Shown: piece by piece, positions 24,330 through 33,812 of the stretch
How the letters are laid out: each line of letters begins with the position of its first letter
How positions within the stretch are numbered: position 1 is the stretch's first letter
Assembly (NCBI RefSeq): GCF_027947595.1
Contig: NZ_CP116257.1
Coordinates: 7,500,001-7,564,000, forward strand
Length of the DNA: 64,000 bases
Reading direction: 5' to 3'
Source of the DNA: Streptomyces lienomycini
GTDB taxonomy: Bacteria; Actinomycetota; Actinomycetes; Streptomycetales; Streptomycetaceae
Notes under the pieces: generated by a model
What the model was told of the DNA's origin: nothing
Seen by the model: the letters and a program-made list of their open reading frames with translations, nothing else
The model's database searches: none
Position numbers and translations under genes: made by a program

Positions 24330-25607
24330 ATGTCAGTCGTCGGTCTGAGACGTGCCGCACGCGAGAGCGTGTCCGGGCTCCCCCGTGAGTTCTGGTGGCT
24401 GTGGACCAGCACCCTGGTCAACCGGCTCGGTGCCTTCGTCGCCACCTTCATGGCGCTGTACCTGACCATCGACCGCGGCTACTCCGCCTCGTACGCCGGT
24501 CTGGTCGCCGCCCTGCACGGGCTCGGCGGGGTCGTGTCCTCGCTGGGCGCCGGGGTGATGACCGACCGGTTCGGGCGGCGGCCGACGCTGCTCGTCGCGC
24601 AGACGTCGACCGCGCTGTCGGTCGCGCTGCTCGGCTTCATGCGGGACCCCGCGGCCATCGCCGCCGTCGCCTTCCTGGTCGGCATGGCGAGCAACGCCTC
24701 CCGGCCGGCGGTGCAGGCGATGATGGCGGACATCGTGCGGCCCGAGGACCGTATCCGGGCGTTCTCGCTGAACTACTGGGCCATCAACCTCGGCTTCGCG
24801 GTCTCCTCCATGGCGGCCGGGTTCATCGCCGAGGTCAGCTATCTCGCCGGGTTCCTGATCGAGGCCGGGATGACGCTCGCCTGCGCCGTCCTCGTCTTCG
24901 TGAAGCTGCCCGAGTCCCGGCCGAGGGAGCACGCCGACAAGATGCCCGGCGCTGGGGAGGCGACGCGTGTCTCGCTCGGGACCGTGCTGCGCGACGGGCG
25001 GTACATGGGTGTCGTGGGGCTGTCCTTCCTCGTCGCGCTGATCTTCCAGCAGGCCTACGTGGGGCTTCCGGTGGCCATGGGCGAGGCCGGGTTCACGCCC
25101 GCGGACTTCGGGCTGGCGATCGCCGTCAACGGGTTCCTGATCGTCGTCCTGCAGATCCCCGTCACCCGGTTCATCGAGCACCGCGATCCGCGGCTGCTGC
25201 TCGTCGCCTCGTCGCTGCTGGCCGGGTACGGCTTCGGGCTCACCGCCTTCGCCGGGTCGGTCGGGGTCTTCGCCCTCACCGTGTGCGTGTGGACGCTGGC
25301 CGAGGTCGTCAACGCGCCCACCCAGACCGGGCTCGTCGTCCGCCTCTCCCCCGTGCACGGGCGCGGGCGCTACCAGGGCATGTACACGATGTCCTGGGCG
25401 GTCGCCGCCCTCGTCGCCCCGCTGATGTCCGGGTTCGTGATCGACCACTGGGGCGCCGAGTGGCTGTGGGGCGTCTGCGCGGTCGTCGGGACGGTGGCGG
25501 CGGCCGGGTACTGGGCGCTCATGCGGGGTCTGTCGGAGGACGGGACAGCGGCTGCCCGGGAAGCGTCCGACGCCCCCGCGCCCCGGATCGACGCCGGCGC
25601 CGTCTGA
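24330..25607 (+). CDS. MFS transporter
   Basis: 425 residues with twelve hydrophobic helices. The MFS loop motif between helices 2 and 3 is clear: GAGVMTDRFGRRPTLL. The N-terminus WWLWTSTLVNRLGAFVATFM and C-half KYQG-like RGRYQGMYTMSWAVA resemble DHA1-type drug-efflux pumps. It probably exports a hydrophobic compound by proton antiport; the substrate is unknown. It stands alone, divergent from gpmA and convergent with the DUF2000 gene. Confidence 0.9.
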   Translation: MSVVGLRRAARESVSGLPREFWWLWTSTLVNRLGAFVATFMALYLTIDRGYSASYAGLVAALHGLGGVVSSLGAGVMTDRFGRRPTLLVAQTSTALSVALLGFMRDPAAIAAVAFLVGMASNASRPAVQAMMADIVRPEDRIRAFSLNYWAINLGFAVSSMAAGFIAEVSYLAGFLIEAGMTLACAVLVFVKLPESRPREHADKMPGAGEATRVSLGTVLRDGRYMGVVGLSFLVALIFQQAYVGLPVAMGEAGFTPADFGLAIAVNGFLIVVLQIPVTRFIEHRDPRLLLVASSLLAGYGFGLTAFAGSVGVFALTVCVWTLAEVVNAPTQTGLVVRLSPVHGRGRYQGMYTMSWAVAALVAPLMSGFVIDHWGAEWLWGVCAVVGTVAAAGYWALMRGLSEDGTAAAREASDAPAPRIDAGAV

Positions 25608-25620
25608 TCCGGTCGCCCGC

Positions 25621-26085
25621 TCACCGGTGCATCCGCGCCCCCTTCAGCACCTTGTCCACCGCGTTCTTCGGGCCGTACACCGCGAGGCCGACCAGGTCCA
25701 GGTCGGCCGTCGCCACGGCCCGTACCGCGGCCCTGTTGTCGCGGTCGTTGCCCGTGGTGAAGAGGTCGGACGTGAAGAGGGCGCGGGGCAGGGCGCGGGA
25801 CAGCACGCGCGCGTGGGCGGTCGTCAGCGTCTCCTTCGTGCCCTCGAAGACCAGCACCGGCTGGCGGAGCATCGGCAGGTAGCCGACGGCGTCCGCGTCC
25901 TCGTACGGCTCCCCGACCACCTCGGGGAACTGGCTGCCGAGGCCGCTGACCAGGAAGGCGGTGACGTTGAGGCGCTGCCAGGTCTCCAGGTCCTCGCGCA
26001 GCAGTACGGCGATCTTGGTGTCGAAACGGATGGGGGCTTCGGAGGCCGCCGCCCCGGCTGCGTGGTCTGCGTCGTGCGTGCTCAT
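25621..26085 (-). CDS. DUF2000 domain protein
   Basis: 154 residues from the ATG at 26085; the frame extends 17 codons further into the divergent promoter. The body, FDTKIAVLLREDLETWQRLN, VTAFLVSGLG, PVLVFEGTKETLTTAHARVL and ending GPKNAVDKVLKGARMHR, matches DUF2000, a fold related to peptidyl-tRNA hydrolase 2. Function unknown. It is divergently paired with an AraC regulator, a common arrangement for this family, so that regulator probably controls it. Confidence 0.85.
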   Translation of the reverse strand: MSTHDADHAAGAAASEAPIRFDTKIAVLLREDLETWQRLNVTAFLVSGLGSQFPEVVGEPYEDADAVGYLPMLRQPVLVFEGTKETLTTAHARVLSRALPRALFTSDLFTTGNDRDNRAAVRAVATADLDLVGLAVYGPKNAVDKVLKGARMHR

Positions 26086-26134
26086 ACCGTGAGACTGCCG
26101 ACCCGCACCCCGCCCGGTCTTGTACGTTTTTTGC

Positions 26135-26986
26135 ATGGCCGGCCAGCACAGCGACGAGCGGAAGGACCGGCGGAAGGACCCCCGGGGCGACCGGCGGAGC
26201 GTCTCCGCCTGGCGGCCCCGCGTCCCGGGTGTCGTCGAGGTCTTCCACGCCCACTACACCGAGTACGCCTACCCGATGCACGTCCACGACGCCTGGACGC
26301 TGCTCATCGTCGACGACGGCGCCGTGCGGTACGACCTGGACCGGCACGAGCACGGCACCCCGCACGACACGGTGTCGCTGCTGCCGCCGCACGTGCCGCA
26401 CAACGGTTCCCCGGCCACCCCGGACGGTTTCCGCAAGCGCGTGCTGTACCTGGACGCCTCCCGGCTGGGCGACGAGCTGATCGGGGCCGCCGTGGACGCC
26501 CCCGACGTGCGTGATCCGGTGCTGAGGCGGCGGGTCGGGCAGCTGCACGCGGCGCTCGCGCTGCCCGGGGACGAGCTGGAGGCGGAGAGCAGACTGACGC
26601 TGATCGGCGACCGGCTGCGCACCCGTCTGCGGCCGAGGGAGGGCACGGACGGCGTGCGGCGGGATCCCGTCCTCGCCCGGCGGCTGCGGGAGCTGCTCGA
26701 CGAGCGGGTCGTCGCGGGGATCGCGCTGGAGGAGGCGGCGACGCTGGTGCCGGCCCATCCGGCCCACCTCGTACGGGCGTTCAGCGGCGCCTACGGCATC
26801 GCGCCGCACCAGTACCTGATGTCCCGCCGGGTCGACCGGGCCCGGCGGCTGCTGCTGGCCGGACGGTCCCCGGCGGACGTGGCGGGCGTCACCGGGTTCT
26901 ACGACCAGGCCCATCTGACCCGGCACTTCAAGCGGTTGGTGGGGGTCACGCCGGGGCGGTACCGGACCAGTGGCGCCCGGAGCTGA
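26135..26986 (+). CDS. AraC-family transcriptional regulator
   Basis: 283 residues from the ATG at 26135. N-terminal cupin-like sensing domain (HYTEYAYPMHVHDAWTLLIV, VSLLPPHVPHNG), then two helix-turn-helix motifs at the C-terminus (LEEAATLVPAHPAHLVRAFS and PADVAGVTGFYDQAHLTRHF followed by VGVTPGRYR). It probably controls the divergent DUF2000 gene; the intergenic gap is only 49 bases. Ligand unknown. Confidence 0.9.
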   Translation: MAGQHSDERKDRRKDPRGDRRSVSAWRPRVPGVVEVFHAHYTEYAYPMHVHDAWTLLIVDDGAVRYDLDRHEHGTPHDTVSLLPPHVPHNGSPATPDGFRKRVLYLDASRLGDELIGAAVDAPDVRDPVLRRRVGQLHAALALPGDELEAESRLTLIGDRLRTRLRPREGTDGVRRDPVLARRLRELLDERVVAGIALEEAATLVPAHPAHLVRAFSGAYGIAPHQYLMSRRVDRARRLLLAGRSPADVAGVTGFYDQAHLTRHFKRLVGVTPGRYRTSGARS

Positions 26987-27004
26987 GCCGGGCCCGGGAC
27001 GGGA

Positions 27005-27511
27005 TCAGCCGTCGGAGCGCTCGATCAGGTGCTTGAACGCCTCCAGGTTGCGCGTCGACTCGCCGCGCGAGGTCCGCCACGCGTGCTCCTTGCGGATGGC
27101 GGAGGCGAAGCCCAGCTCCAGCAGGGTGTTGAAGGCGCCGTCGGCGGCCTCCAGGACCTGGCCGAGCAGGCGGTCGATCTCGTCGGGGGTGACGGCGGCC
27201 AGGGGGAGCTTCGCGGTGACGTAGATGTCGCCGAGGCGGTCGACGGCGTAACCGATGCCGTACAGCTTGAGGTTGCGCTCCAGGAGCCAGCGGTGGACGG
27301 CCGGTTCGTTCTCGTCGGGGTGGCGGACGACGAAGGCCTGGAGCGAGAGGGAGTGCCGGCCGAGGAGGAGGGAGACCGTCGTGGACAGTTTGCGGGTGCC
27401 GGGGAGCTTGACGACGTAGGTGCCCGGCTCGGGGCTCTCCCACTCCACCTCGGCGTCCTTCAGCGCTTCCTCGAGGACCTGCGCTGCCTTGTGCTGTGGT
27501 GCCTCAGCCAT
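27005..27511 (-). CDS. YbjN domain protein
   Basis: 168 residues, starting [20 protein letters not shown]. The YbjN domain covers about residues 10-150, with [40 protein letters not shown] and [20 protein letters not shown] typical of the actinobacterial form, a fold like type III secretion chaperones. Function unknown. Its start overlaps the end of mshA by 8 bases, the conserved mshA-ybjN order in Streptomyces. Confidence 0.88.
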   Translation of the reverse strand: MAEAPQHKAAQVLEEALKDAEVEWESPEPGTYVVKLPGTRKLSTTVSLLLGRHSLSLQAFVVRHPDENEPAVHRWLLERNLKLYGIGYAVDRLGDIYVTAKLPLAAVTPDEIDRLLGQVLEAADGAFNTLLELGFASAIRKEHAWRTSRGESTRNLEAFKHLIERSDG

Positions 27512-28877
27512 GGTGCGAGCGTACGCGACGGCGGTGGGTCTGGATCGCGGCCGTGTACACGTCGGCGGTGGTGGCGGCGGCGCTGTCCCAGCCGAAGGAC
27601 TGGGCGTGCCGGGCGGCGGCGTCGCCCATGCGGGGCGTCAGGTCGGGATTGTCGGCGAAGTCGCGCAGCACGCGCGCGTACGCGGCGGGATCGTGGCCGT
27701 CGACGAGGCGGCCGGTGACCCCGTCACGCACGGCGACCGGGAGGCCGCCGACCGACGCGGCGAGGACCGGCGTGCCGGCCGCCTGGGCCTCGATGGCGAC
27801 CAGCCCGAAGGACTCGCTGTAGGACGGCATGACCAGCACGGACGCGGCCCGGAACCAGTCGGCGAGCTGCTCCTGGCCGACGGGCGGCCTAAAGCGCACG
27901 ACGTCGGCGATGCCGAGCCGCGCGGCGAGTTTCTGCAGGCCCTCCGGCTTGGCGAGGCCGCTGCCGCTGGGGCCGCCGACGACGGGGACGACGATGCGGG
28001 AGCGCAGCTCGGGGCGTTCGTCGAGGAGTACGGCGACGGCGCGCAGCAGGATGTCCGGCGCCTTCAGGGGCTGTATGCGGCCCGCGAAGAGCGGGATCAG
28101 CGCGTCCTGGGGCAGGCCGAGGCGGGCGCGGGCGGCGGCGCGGGCGTTGCCGTGCTGTCCCGGTCCGGGAACGGTGCCCTTGGGGAAGGGGCGGAAGCGG
28201 TCGAGGTTCACGCCGGGGTGGACGACGGCGACCCTGCCGGGGTCGGCGGCGTAGTGGCGGACCAGCTCGTCGGCCTCCTCGGCGGTGTTGGCGATCAGCC
28301 GGTCGGAGGCGGCGACGATCTGGGTCTCGCCGATGACGCGGGCGGCCGGTTCGGGGGTGTCGCCGTCGGCCAGGTTGGCGTTCTTGACCTTGGCCATGGT
28401 GTGCATGGCGTGCACGAGGGGGGCGCCCCAGCGCTGGGCGGCGAGCCAGCCGACGTGCCCGGAGAGCCAGTAGTGGGAGTGCACGAGGTCGTAGTGGCCG
28501 GGGCGGTGGCCTGCCCAGGCCTGCATCACTCCGTGGGTGAAGGCGCAGAGCTGGGCGGGCAGCTCCTCCTTGGCCAGCCCCTCGTACGGGCCCGCGTCGA
28601 CGTGCCGGACGAGGACGCCGGGGGACAGTTCGACGGAGGGCGGGAGCGCGGCGGTGGTCGCGCGCGTGAAGATCTCGACCTCGATGTTGATCGCGGCGAG
28701 GCGCTGGGCCAGCTCCACGATGTAGACGTTCATGCCGCCGGCGTCGCCGGTGCCGGGCTGGTGGAGCGGTGAGGTGTGCACGGACAGCATGGCGACGCGC
28801 CGGGGCCTGCGCAGCAGCCGGAGCCGCGCGGAGGCAGCCGGTGAGCGACGCCCGAGCCTGCTGACGTACTGGCTCAC
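27504..28877 (-). CDS. mshA: D-inositol-3-phosphate glycosyltransferase MshA
   Basis: 457 residues from a GTG at 28877, preceded by GAGGAGG; this gives the start (M)[17 protein letters not shown] expected of Streptomyces MshA. It commits UDP-GlcNAc and inositol phosphate to mycothiol, the main thiol of actinobacteria. GT4 features are [17 protein letters not shown] (donor-side Gly loop), [30 protein letters not shown] and the E-x7-E motif in [17 protein letters not shown]. Length and motifs are complete. Confidence 0.96.
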   Translation of the reverse strand: MSQYVSRLGRRSPAASARLRLLRRPRRVAMLSVHTSPLHQPGTGDAGGMNVYIVELAQRLAAINIEVEIFTRATTAALPPSVELSPGVLVRHVDAGPYEGLAKEELPAQLCAFTHGVMQAWAGHRPGHYDLVHSHYWLSGHVGWLAAQRWGAPLVHAMHTMAKVKNANLADGDTPEPAARVIGETQIVAASDRLIANTAEEADELVRHYAADPGRVAVVHPGVNLDRFRPFPKGTVPGPGQHGNARAAARARLGLPQDALIPLFAGRIQPLKAPDILLRAVAVLLDERPELRSRIVVPVVGGPSGSGLAKPEGLQKLAARLGIADVVRFRPPVGQEQLADWFRAASVLVMPSYSESFGLVAIEAQAAGTPVLAASVGGLPVAVRDGVTGRLVDGHDPAAYARVLRDFADNPDLTPRMGDAAARHAQSFGWDSAAATTADVYTAAIQTHRRRVRSHHG

Positions 28878-29112
28878 GAGCCGTTCCTCCTCGCTGCGGG
28901 CATGCCGGGCCGAGGACGTGCGCCGTCCTCCAAGGCCCAAAACACCGGACGGGTGGTGCTCCATTCCGGTTTTCCGACCTTTGCCGAATCATTACCGTGA
29001 ATCGCTCAACCGTTCGAGGCCCCGTTGCGTGCGGCGCCTCTCCCGCCCCCCGGGTTCGAGCTTCGGCGTAAATCGGTCGGCGGCTTCGCGGGTGCCCGCC
29101 TACGCTCCCGTC

Positions 29113-29685
29113 ATGTCCGACCCGGAAGATCATCTCGCCGCCGCACCGCACGACACCGAGTACGCACGTGAGCTCGCCGAGCTCGCCGCGCTGGAGGCCC
29201 TGGAGGCCCTGGAGGCGCACGCCTCGGGAGGCGTCGCCGAGGCGCAGTCGGACGCGGTGGCTCCGCCGCCCGGGGGCTGGTACCCCTGCCCGGCCTGCGG
29301 GCACCAGATGTTCAGCCGGTTGTGGGCGTACGAGATCTGCGAGGTGTGCTTCTGGGAGGAGGACCCCTACCAGCTGCGCCACCCGTGGACCGGCATGGGA
29401 CCCAACGGAGGTCTGAGCCTGATGGAGGCGCAGGCCAACTACCGGCGCTTCGGCGCGGTGGAGGAGGAGCACGTCCGGCGCGTGCGCCCGCCGCGGGCCG
29501 ACGAACCGGTGGACCCGGGCTGGCGCCTCGCCGACCCCGACCTCGACCCCTTCGAGCAGGACACCTCCGGGACCACGCCTCACCCGGACGACCTCGCCAC
29601 CCTCTACTACTGGCGGCCGACCTACTGGCGGCGCCACCTGCGACCGCGCCCACGGCCGGACCCACGGCCGGACCCGCAGCCGTGA
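29113..29685 (+). CDS. Cysteine-rich CPCC domain protein
   Basis: 190 residues from the ATG at 29113. An acidic N-terminus with a short repeat (ALEALEALEA near 32-42) precedes the CPCC domain: GGWYPCPACGHQMF and YEICEVCFWEEDPYQ give two CxxC pairs that could bind zinc, followed by GPNGGLSLMEAQANYRRFGA. The C-terminus is basic with Arg-Pro repeats. The CPCC family is widespread in bacteria and has no assigned function. Confidence 0.85.
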   Translation: MSDPEDHLAAAPHDTEYARELAELAALEALEALEAHASGGVAEAQSDAVAPPPGGWYPCPACGHQMFSRLWAYEICEVCFWEEDPYQLRHPWTGMGPNGGLSLMEAQANYRRFGAVEEEHVRRVRPPRADEPVDPGWRLADPDLDPFEQDTSGTTPHPDDLATLYYWRPTYWRRHLRPRPRPDPRPDPQP

Positions 29686-29734
29686 AGCCGGGGGGCGGCC
29701 GCCCCCCGGCCGGCGGCCGCCTACCCTCGTAGGC

Positions 29735-30556
29735 ATGCCAGTCCGTGCCGCCGCCACCCGCCCCCTGGGCACGGTCACGCGCGGGACGACGAATCCGAAC
29801 CGGCTGCGCCGCATGGACCGCTGGATCGCGGCCGTGCACGGCGCCGAACTGCGCCGCGCCGCCGACCCCGTCGCCGTCGACCTCGGCTACGGCGCGGCCC
29901 CCTGGACCGCCGTCGAACTGCTGCACCGCCTGCGCACGGTCGCGCCGCACGCGCGCGTGGTGGGCGTCGAGATCGACCCGGCGCGGGTGGCGGCGGCCGC
30001 GCCGTACGCGCGCGAGGGCCTGCTCTTCCGGCACGGCGGCTTCGAGGTGCCCGTACCCGAGGGCGGGCCGCCGCTGCTCATCCGCGCGGCGAACGTGCTG
30101 CGCCAGTACGACGAGGGGGAGGTCGCCGCCGTCTGGGAGCGGCTGTGCGCCCGGCTCGCACCGGCGTCCGGGCACTCGCGCGGCGGGCTTCTGGTCGAGG
30201 GCACCTGCGACGAGATCGGGCGCCGGCACGTGTGGGTGGCGCTGGGTCCCGAGGGGCCGCGCACGCTCACCTTCGCGACCCGTCTCGGCTCCCTGGACCG
30301 CCCCTCCGACCTGGCCGAACGGCTGCCGAAGGCGCTCATCCACCGCAATGTCCCCGGTGAGCCCGTGCACGCCTTCCTGCGCGACTTCGACCGCGCCTGG
30401 GCGGCCGCCGCGCCCTACGCCTCCTACGGCGCCCGGCAGCGCTGGATGCGGGCCGTGCGGGACCTGACGGCCGACTGGCCGGTGACGGACGGGCCGGTGC
30501 GGTGGCGTCAGGGCGAAGTGACGGTGCGGTGGGAGGCGTTGGCGCCCCGCGCGTGA
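29735..30556 (+). CDS. Class I SAM-dependent methyltransferase-like protein
   Basis: 273 residues. VAVDLGYGAAPWTAVELLHR near 50 is the SAM-binding motif I and VVGVEIDPARVAAA motif II. LLIRAANVLRQYDEGEVAAV sits where motif IV is expected. The N-terminus begins TRPLGTVTRGTTNPNRLRRM, a signature of a conserved actinobacterial group of unknown substrate. It is separated by 49 bases from the CPCC gene, in the same direction. Confidence 0.8.
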   Translation: MPVRAAATRPLGTVTRGTTNPNRLRRMDRWIAAVHGAELRRAADPVAVDLGYGAAPWTAVELLHRLRTVAPHARVVGVEIDPARVAAAAPYAREGLLFRHGGFEVPVPEGGPPLLIRAANVLRQYDEGEVAAVWERLCARLAPASGHSRGGLLVEGTCDEIGRRHVWVALGPEGPRTLTFATRLGSLDRPSDLAERLPKALIHRNVPGEPVHAFLRDFDRAWAAAAPYASYGARQRWMRAVRDLTADWPVTDGPVRWRQGEVTVRWEALAPRA

Positions 30557-30735
30557 ACCGGCGGGGCGGACGGGCCGATGCGGCCCGGGAACGATCTCCG
30601 TGCGACGTTCGTCACACACCGGGGGGAAGCGGGAGGAAAGCACGGCCGCACGGCCTCTGTCGCTTTTCGCGCCGGCATGGCACGATCCCCCGAGCGAGCT
30701 ATGTTACTGACGGTTAATCAGTTTGGGGGCGTGGT

Positions 30736-31863
30736 ATGCGCACGGGGAAGCATGTCCTGACGACCGCCGCCGTGACCGTGGTCTGCGCGGTCACCGTGCT
30801 GGCCGCACCGGGCACGGCCCTCGCCGCCCCCGGGCCGACACCCCCGCCGAGCGCCCCCGGCGCCTCCCGGGCCCCCGCCACGCCGCCCGCCGCGCCGCCC
30901 GTCGCGCCGGACAAGGACCTGGAAGCCGTACGCCGGCAGCTCGACGGGCTGTACCGCGCGGCGGCCTCGGCCACGGAGGAGTACAACGCCGCCGAGGAGC
31001 AGACCGAGAAGCAGAACGCCGAGATCGTCGAACTGGCCAAGAAGATCGTCGAGGGCCAGGAGAAGCTGGACCGGCTCAAGGACCGCGCGGGGGCCGCGGC
31101 CCGCTCCCAGTACCGCACCGGCGGCCTGCCCGACGGCGCCAAGCTGGTGCTGAGCGACGACCCGGAGGACTTCCTCGACGGCACCGGCCGGGTGATCCAG
31201 GGCCAGCGCGCCGCCAAGGGCCTGCTCGGCGAGCTGTCCCGCGCCCAGCAGGACCTGAAGACGTACGCGGCGGACGCCTCCGCCCAGTTCGAGAAGCTGG
31301 AGGCGAACCGCAGGACCAAGGCCGCCGCCCAGAAGAAGATCGAGAAGCAGATCGCGGCGGCCGAGAAGCTCGAGTCCGAGCTGGAGCAGGAGGAGAGGGA
31401 GCGCCTCGCCCGGCTGGAGCGGGAGGCACAGGCCAAGGCCCAGACCGCCTGGCTCGGCTCCGGCGTCCTCAAGGACCTGGACGCCGAGGCGACCGACCGG
31501 GGCCGCAAGGCCGTCGAGTACGCCACCGCCCAGATCGGGAAGCCGTACCAGTGGGGCGCCGAGGGCCCGAAGTCCTACGACTGCTCCGGCCTGACCTCGC
31601 AGGCCTGGGTGTCGGCCGGGCGGGCGATCCCGCGCACCTCGCAGGAGCAGTGGAGGCAGCTCCAGCACGTCGACGTGAAGGACATGCGTCCCGGCGACCT
31701 GATCATCTACTTCGACGACGCCAGCCATGTCGGCATGTACGTCGGCGACGGCTCGGTCGTGCACGCCCCGCGCCCCGGGCGCTCGATCACCGTCGCGGGG
31801 GCGGGCACGATGCCGATCCTCGGCGTGGTCCGGCCGGACACCGCCGAGGCCCCCGAGGGGTGA
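30736..31863 (+). CDS. Secreted C40 (NlpC/P60) peptidoglycan endopeptidase
   Basis: 375 residues. A signal peptide (RTGKHVLTTAAVTVVCAVTV through GTALAAP) is followed by a Pro-rich spacer and a long coiled coil (about 60-230, rich in Ala, Glu, Lys). The C-terminal NlpC/P60 domain has the catalytic Cys in SYDCSGLTSQAW, His in ASHVGMYVG and the third residue region VVHAPRPG. It would cut peptide cross-links in the cell wall. The layout matches actinobacterial RipA-type hydrolases, in which the coiled coil masks the active site. No c-di-AMP riboswitch was recognised upstream. Confidence 0.92.
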   Translation: MRTGKHVLTTAAVTVVCAVTVLAAPGTALAAPGPTPPPSAPGASRAPATPPAAPPVAPDKDLEAVRRQLDGLYRAAASATEEYNAAEEQTEKQNAEIVELAKKIVEGQEKLDRLKDRAGAAARSQYRTGGLPDGAKLVLSDDPEDFLDGTGRVIQGQRAAKGLLGELSRAQQDLKTYAADASAQFEKLEANRRTKAAAQKKIEKQIAAAEKLESELEQEERERLARLEREAQAKAQTAWLGSGVLKDLDAEATDRGRKAVEYATAQIGKPYQWGAEGPKSYDCSGLTSQAWVSAGRAIPRTSQEQWRQLQHVDVKDMRPGDLIIYFDDASHVGMYVGDGSVVHAPRPGRSITVAGAGTMPILGVVRPDTAEAPEG

Positions 31864-31945
31864 GGCGGGCCACGCGCCCCGACCCGGTGGCGTGACGCGC
31901 GCCACGCGCCCCGGCCCGGAGGCGTGAGGCGGGCCACGTGACCCA
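31862..31945. repeat. 32-bp tandem repeat after the C40 peptidase gene
   Basis: Units at 31862-31893 and 31894-31925 match at most positions (GGCCACGCGCCCCG core), and a third partial copy begins at 31926. It starts on the base after the first of the TGA stop codon, so copies grew in the 3' untranslated region. The rest of the gap to 32166 holds no gene that I see. Confidence 0.7.
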
Positions 31946-32166
31946 GTCCACGCCCGACCCCCGCCCCCGCGTGACGTTCGTCATCCCCGGCGCCCGGCCG
32001 ACGTGTCCAACTGCGGGGGATAACGCGGCATATGACAGTGGCCGATCACCGTCCGACGTGTTCTGGACCATTCCGCAGCGGCGCGGTCACCCGCTATGGT
32101 CCCCGTCGGTGGGTCGAGGTCCCTCGCCCCGCCATGCCCTCGGGGGGAGGGAAGGAAACCGACACC

Positions 32167-33654
32167 ATGCCCGTACCCGTACCGCGGCAGAGGGCGATTC
32201 CGGCCGTGGAGTGCGGTCAGGCGCCCGCCGCTTCCCCGGACAGCGGCCCTTCCACGGAACAGGCCCAGCCCGGGGCGCACCCGGCCCGGAACCCCGCCGC
32301 CCGGCGAGAGAACGACACCACGGAGAAGCGCGAGAAGCCCACGGACACCAGCACGGACACCAGCACGGACGCCGGCCCGGACACCGGCACGGACCGGACC
32401 GCGCACCGCGGCCCGGACAAGAGCGGCGCCGCTCCCACGAACCTGACGGTGCTGCTGATCGAGGACGATCCGGCCGGCTCGCCGATCGTGCCCGACCTGC
32501 TCGACCAGGCCGGCAAGCCGATCCGCGTCCGCACCGCGCGCAACCTCACCGAGGCCGGGCGGCTGCTGACCGACGACGTCCACTGCATCCTGCTGGACCT
32601 CGCCCTGTCGGCCCCCGGCCCGGCCCGCACGAGTCCCGACGGCCACGGCCACGGCACCGGCGAGGGCGACGCGGAGGACGCCGACGAGCTGGCGGTGCTC
32701 CGGCACGTGCTGGAGCTCGCGCCCCGGCACGCCGTGCTCGCGCTCACCTCCTCCAGCGACGCCGAGCGCGGCGCCGAGGCGGTGGCGGTCGGCGCGCAGG
32801 ACTACCTGTTCCGCGACGAACTGGACGGCCGCCTGCTGAGCCGGGCGATCCGCTACGCCGTCGAGCGCAAACGCTCCGACTCGGCGGAACGGCGGCTGGC
32901 CGAGGGCCGGGTGCGGGCGCAGGAGAACCGCCGCCTGGAGCGCGGTCTGCTGCCGACCCCGCTGCTCGCCGGTTCCCCGCTGCGCTTCGCCGCCCGCTAC
33001 CGGCCGGGCCGCTCGCGCGCCCTGCTCGGCGGCGACTTCTACGACGTCGTCCGCACCCCGGACGGCACCGTGCACGCCATGATCGGCGACGTCTGCGGGC
33101 ACGGCCCGGACGAGGCGGCGCTCGGTGTGGAGCTGCGGATCGCCTGGCGGGCGCTGACCCTGGCGGGGCTCTGCGGCGACCAGCTGCTCGGCACGCTCCA
33201 GGAGGTGCTGGAGCACGAGCGCTCGGACGACGAGATCTTCGCGACCCTGTGCGCGGTGGACATAGCGCCGGACGGCCGCCGCGCCGGCCTGTGCCTGGCC
33301 GGGCACCCGTCCCCGCTGATCGCCGGCCCCGGCGTGCCCGCGCGGCTGCTGCCGTACGACAACAACGGCCCGGCGCTGGGGCTGCTGCCGGGGGCCCGCT
33401 GGCCGCGGATGCACGTGGAGCTGGGCGCCGAGTGGAGCCTGATGCTCTACACCGACGGCCTGATCGAGGGCCACGTCGGCGAGGGCCGGGAGCGGCTCGG
33501 CCAGGACGGCATGGTGGAGATGGTCCGCCGCCAGCGCGCCGACGGCCTGCGGGGCGAGGACCTGCTGCGGGCGACCGTCAACGAGGTCCGCGAACTCAAC
33601 GGCGGCGAACTGGCGGACGACGTGGCGGTGGTCCTGCTGGACCGGACGGCCTGA
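32167..33654 (+). CDS. Receiver domain-PP2C (SpoIIE) phosphatase
   Basis: 495 residues from the ATG at 32167, behind GGGGAGGGAAGG; the frame is open further upstream. The N-terminal 90 residues are charged and disordered, with a Thr-Asp-Thr-Ser repeat (DTSTDTSTDAG). A receiver domain (about 94-235; VLLIEDDPAGSP, phospho-Asp in ILLDLALSAP) is followed by a coiled linker and the SpoIIE-type PP2C domain (about 265-490) with metal-site Asp in LGGDFYDVVR and IGDVCGHGPDEAAL. It is an RsbU-like phosphatase that probably dephosphorylates an anti-anti-sigma factor. Confidence 0.88.
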   Translation: MPVPVPRQRAIPAVECGQAPAASPDSGPSTEQAQPGAHPARNPAARRENDTTEKREKPTDTSTDTSTDAGPDTGTDRTAHRGPDKSGAAPTNLTVLLIEDDPAGSPIVPDLLDQAGKPIRVRTARNLTEAGRLLTDDVHCILLDLALSAPGPARTSPDGHGHGTGEGDAEDADELAVLRHVLELAPRHAVLALTSSSDAERGAEAVAVGAQDYLFRDELDGRLLSRAIRYAVERKRSDSAERRLAEGRVRAQENRRLERGLLPTPLLAGSPLRFAARYRPGRSRALLGGDFYDVVRTPDGTVHAMIGDVCGHGPDEAALGVELRIAWRALTLAGLCGDQLLGTLQEVLEHERSDDEIFATLCAVDIAPDGRRAGLCLAGHPSPLIAGPGVPARLLPYDNNGPALGLLPGARWPRMHVELGAEWSLMLYTDGLIEGHVGEGRERLGQDGMVEMVRRQRADGLRGEDLLRATVNEVRELNGGELADDVAVVLLDRTA

Positions 33655-33711
33655 GCCGCCCGGCACCCGGGATGACACGCGTGCGGCCCCCGGGACCGCA
33701 CCCGGGGACCC

Positions 33712-33811
33712 GTCGGGGTCCGCCTGCGGGAAACCGGTCGGGGTCCGCCTGCGGGAAACCGGTCGGGGTCCGCCTGCGGGAAACCGGTCGGGGTCCGCCT
33801 GCGGGGAACCT
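33712..33811. repeat. Four tandem copies of a 25-bp repeat
   Basis: Units start at 33712, 33737, 33762 and 33787, each beginning GTCGGGGTCCGCCTGCGGG. The first three are identical and the fourth differs near its end (GGGGAACCT for GGGAAACCG). A 13-base partial copy follows. There are no spacers, so this is a minisatellite rather than a CRISPR array. It lies between convergent genes. Confidence 0.9.
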
Positions 33812-33812
33812 G

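Noticed and set aside
30557..30735. c-di-AMP (ydaO) riboswitch upstream of the NlpC/P60 gene
   Set aside because: The conserved blocks of that riboswitch were not seen; the gap is short and lacks the expected stems.
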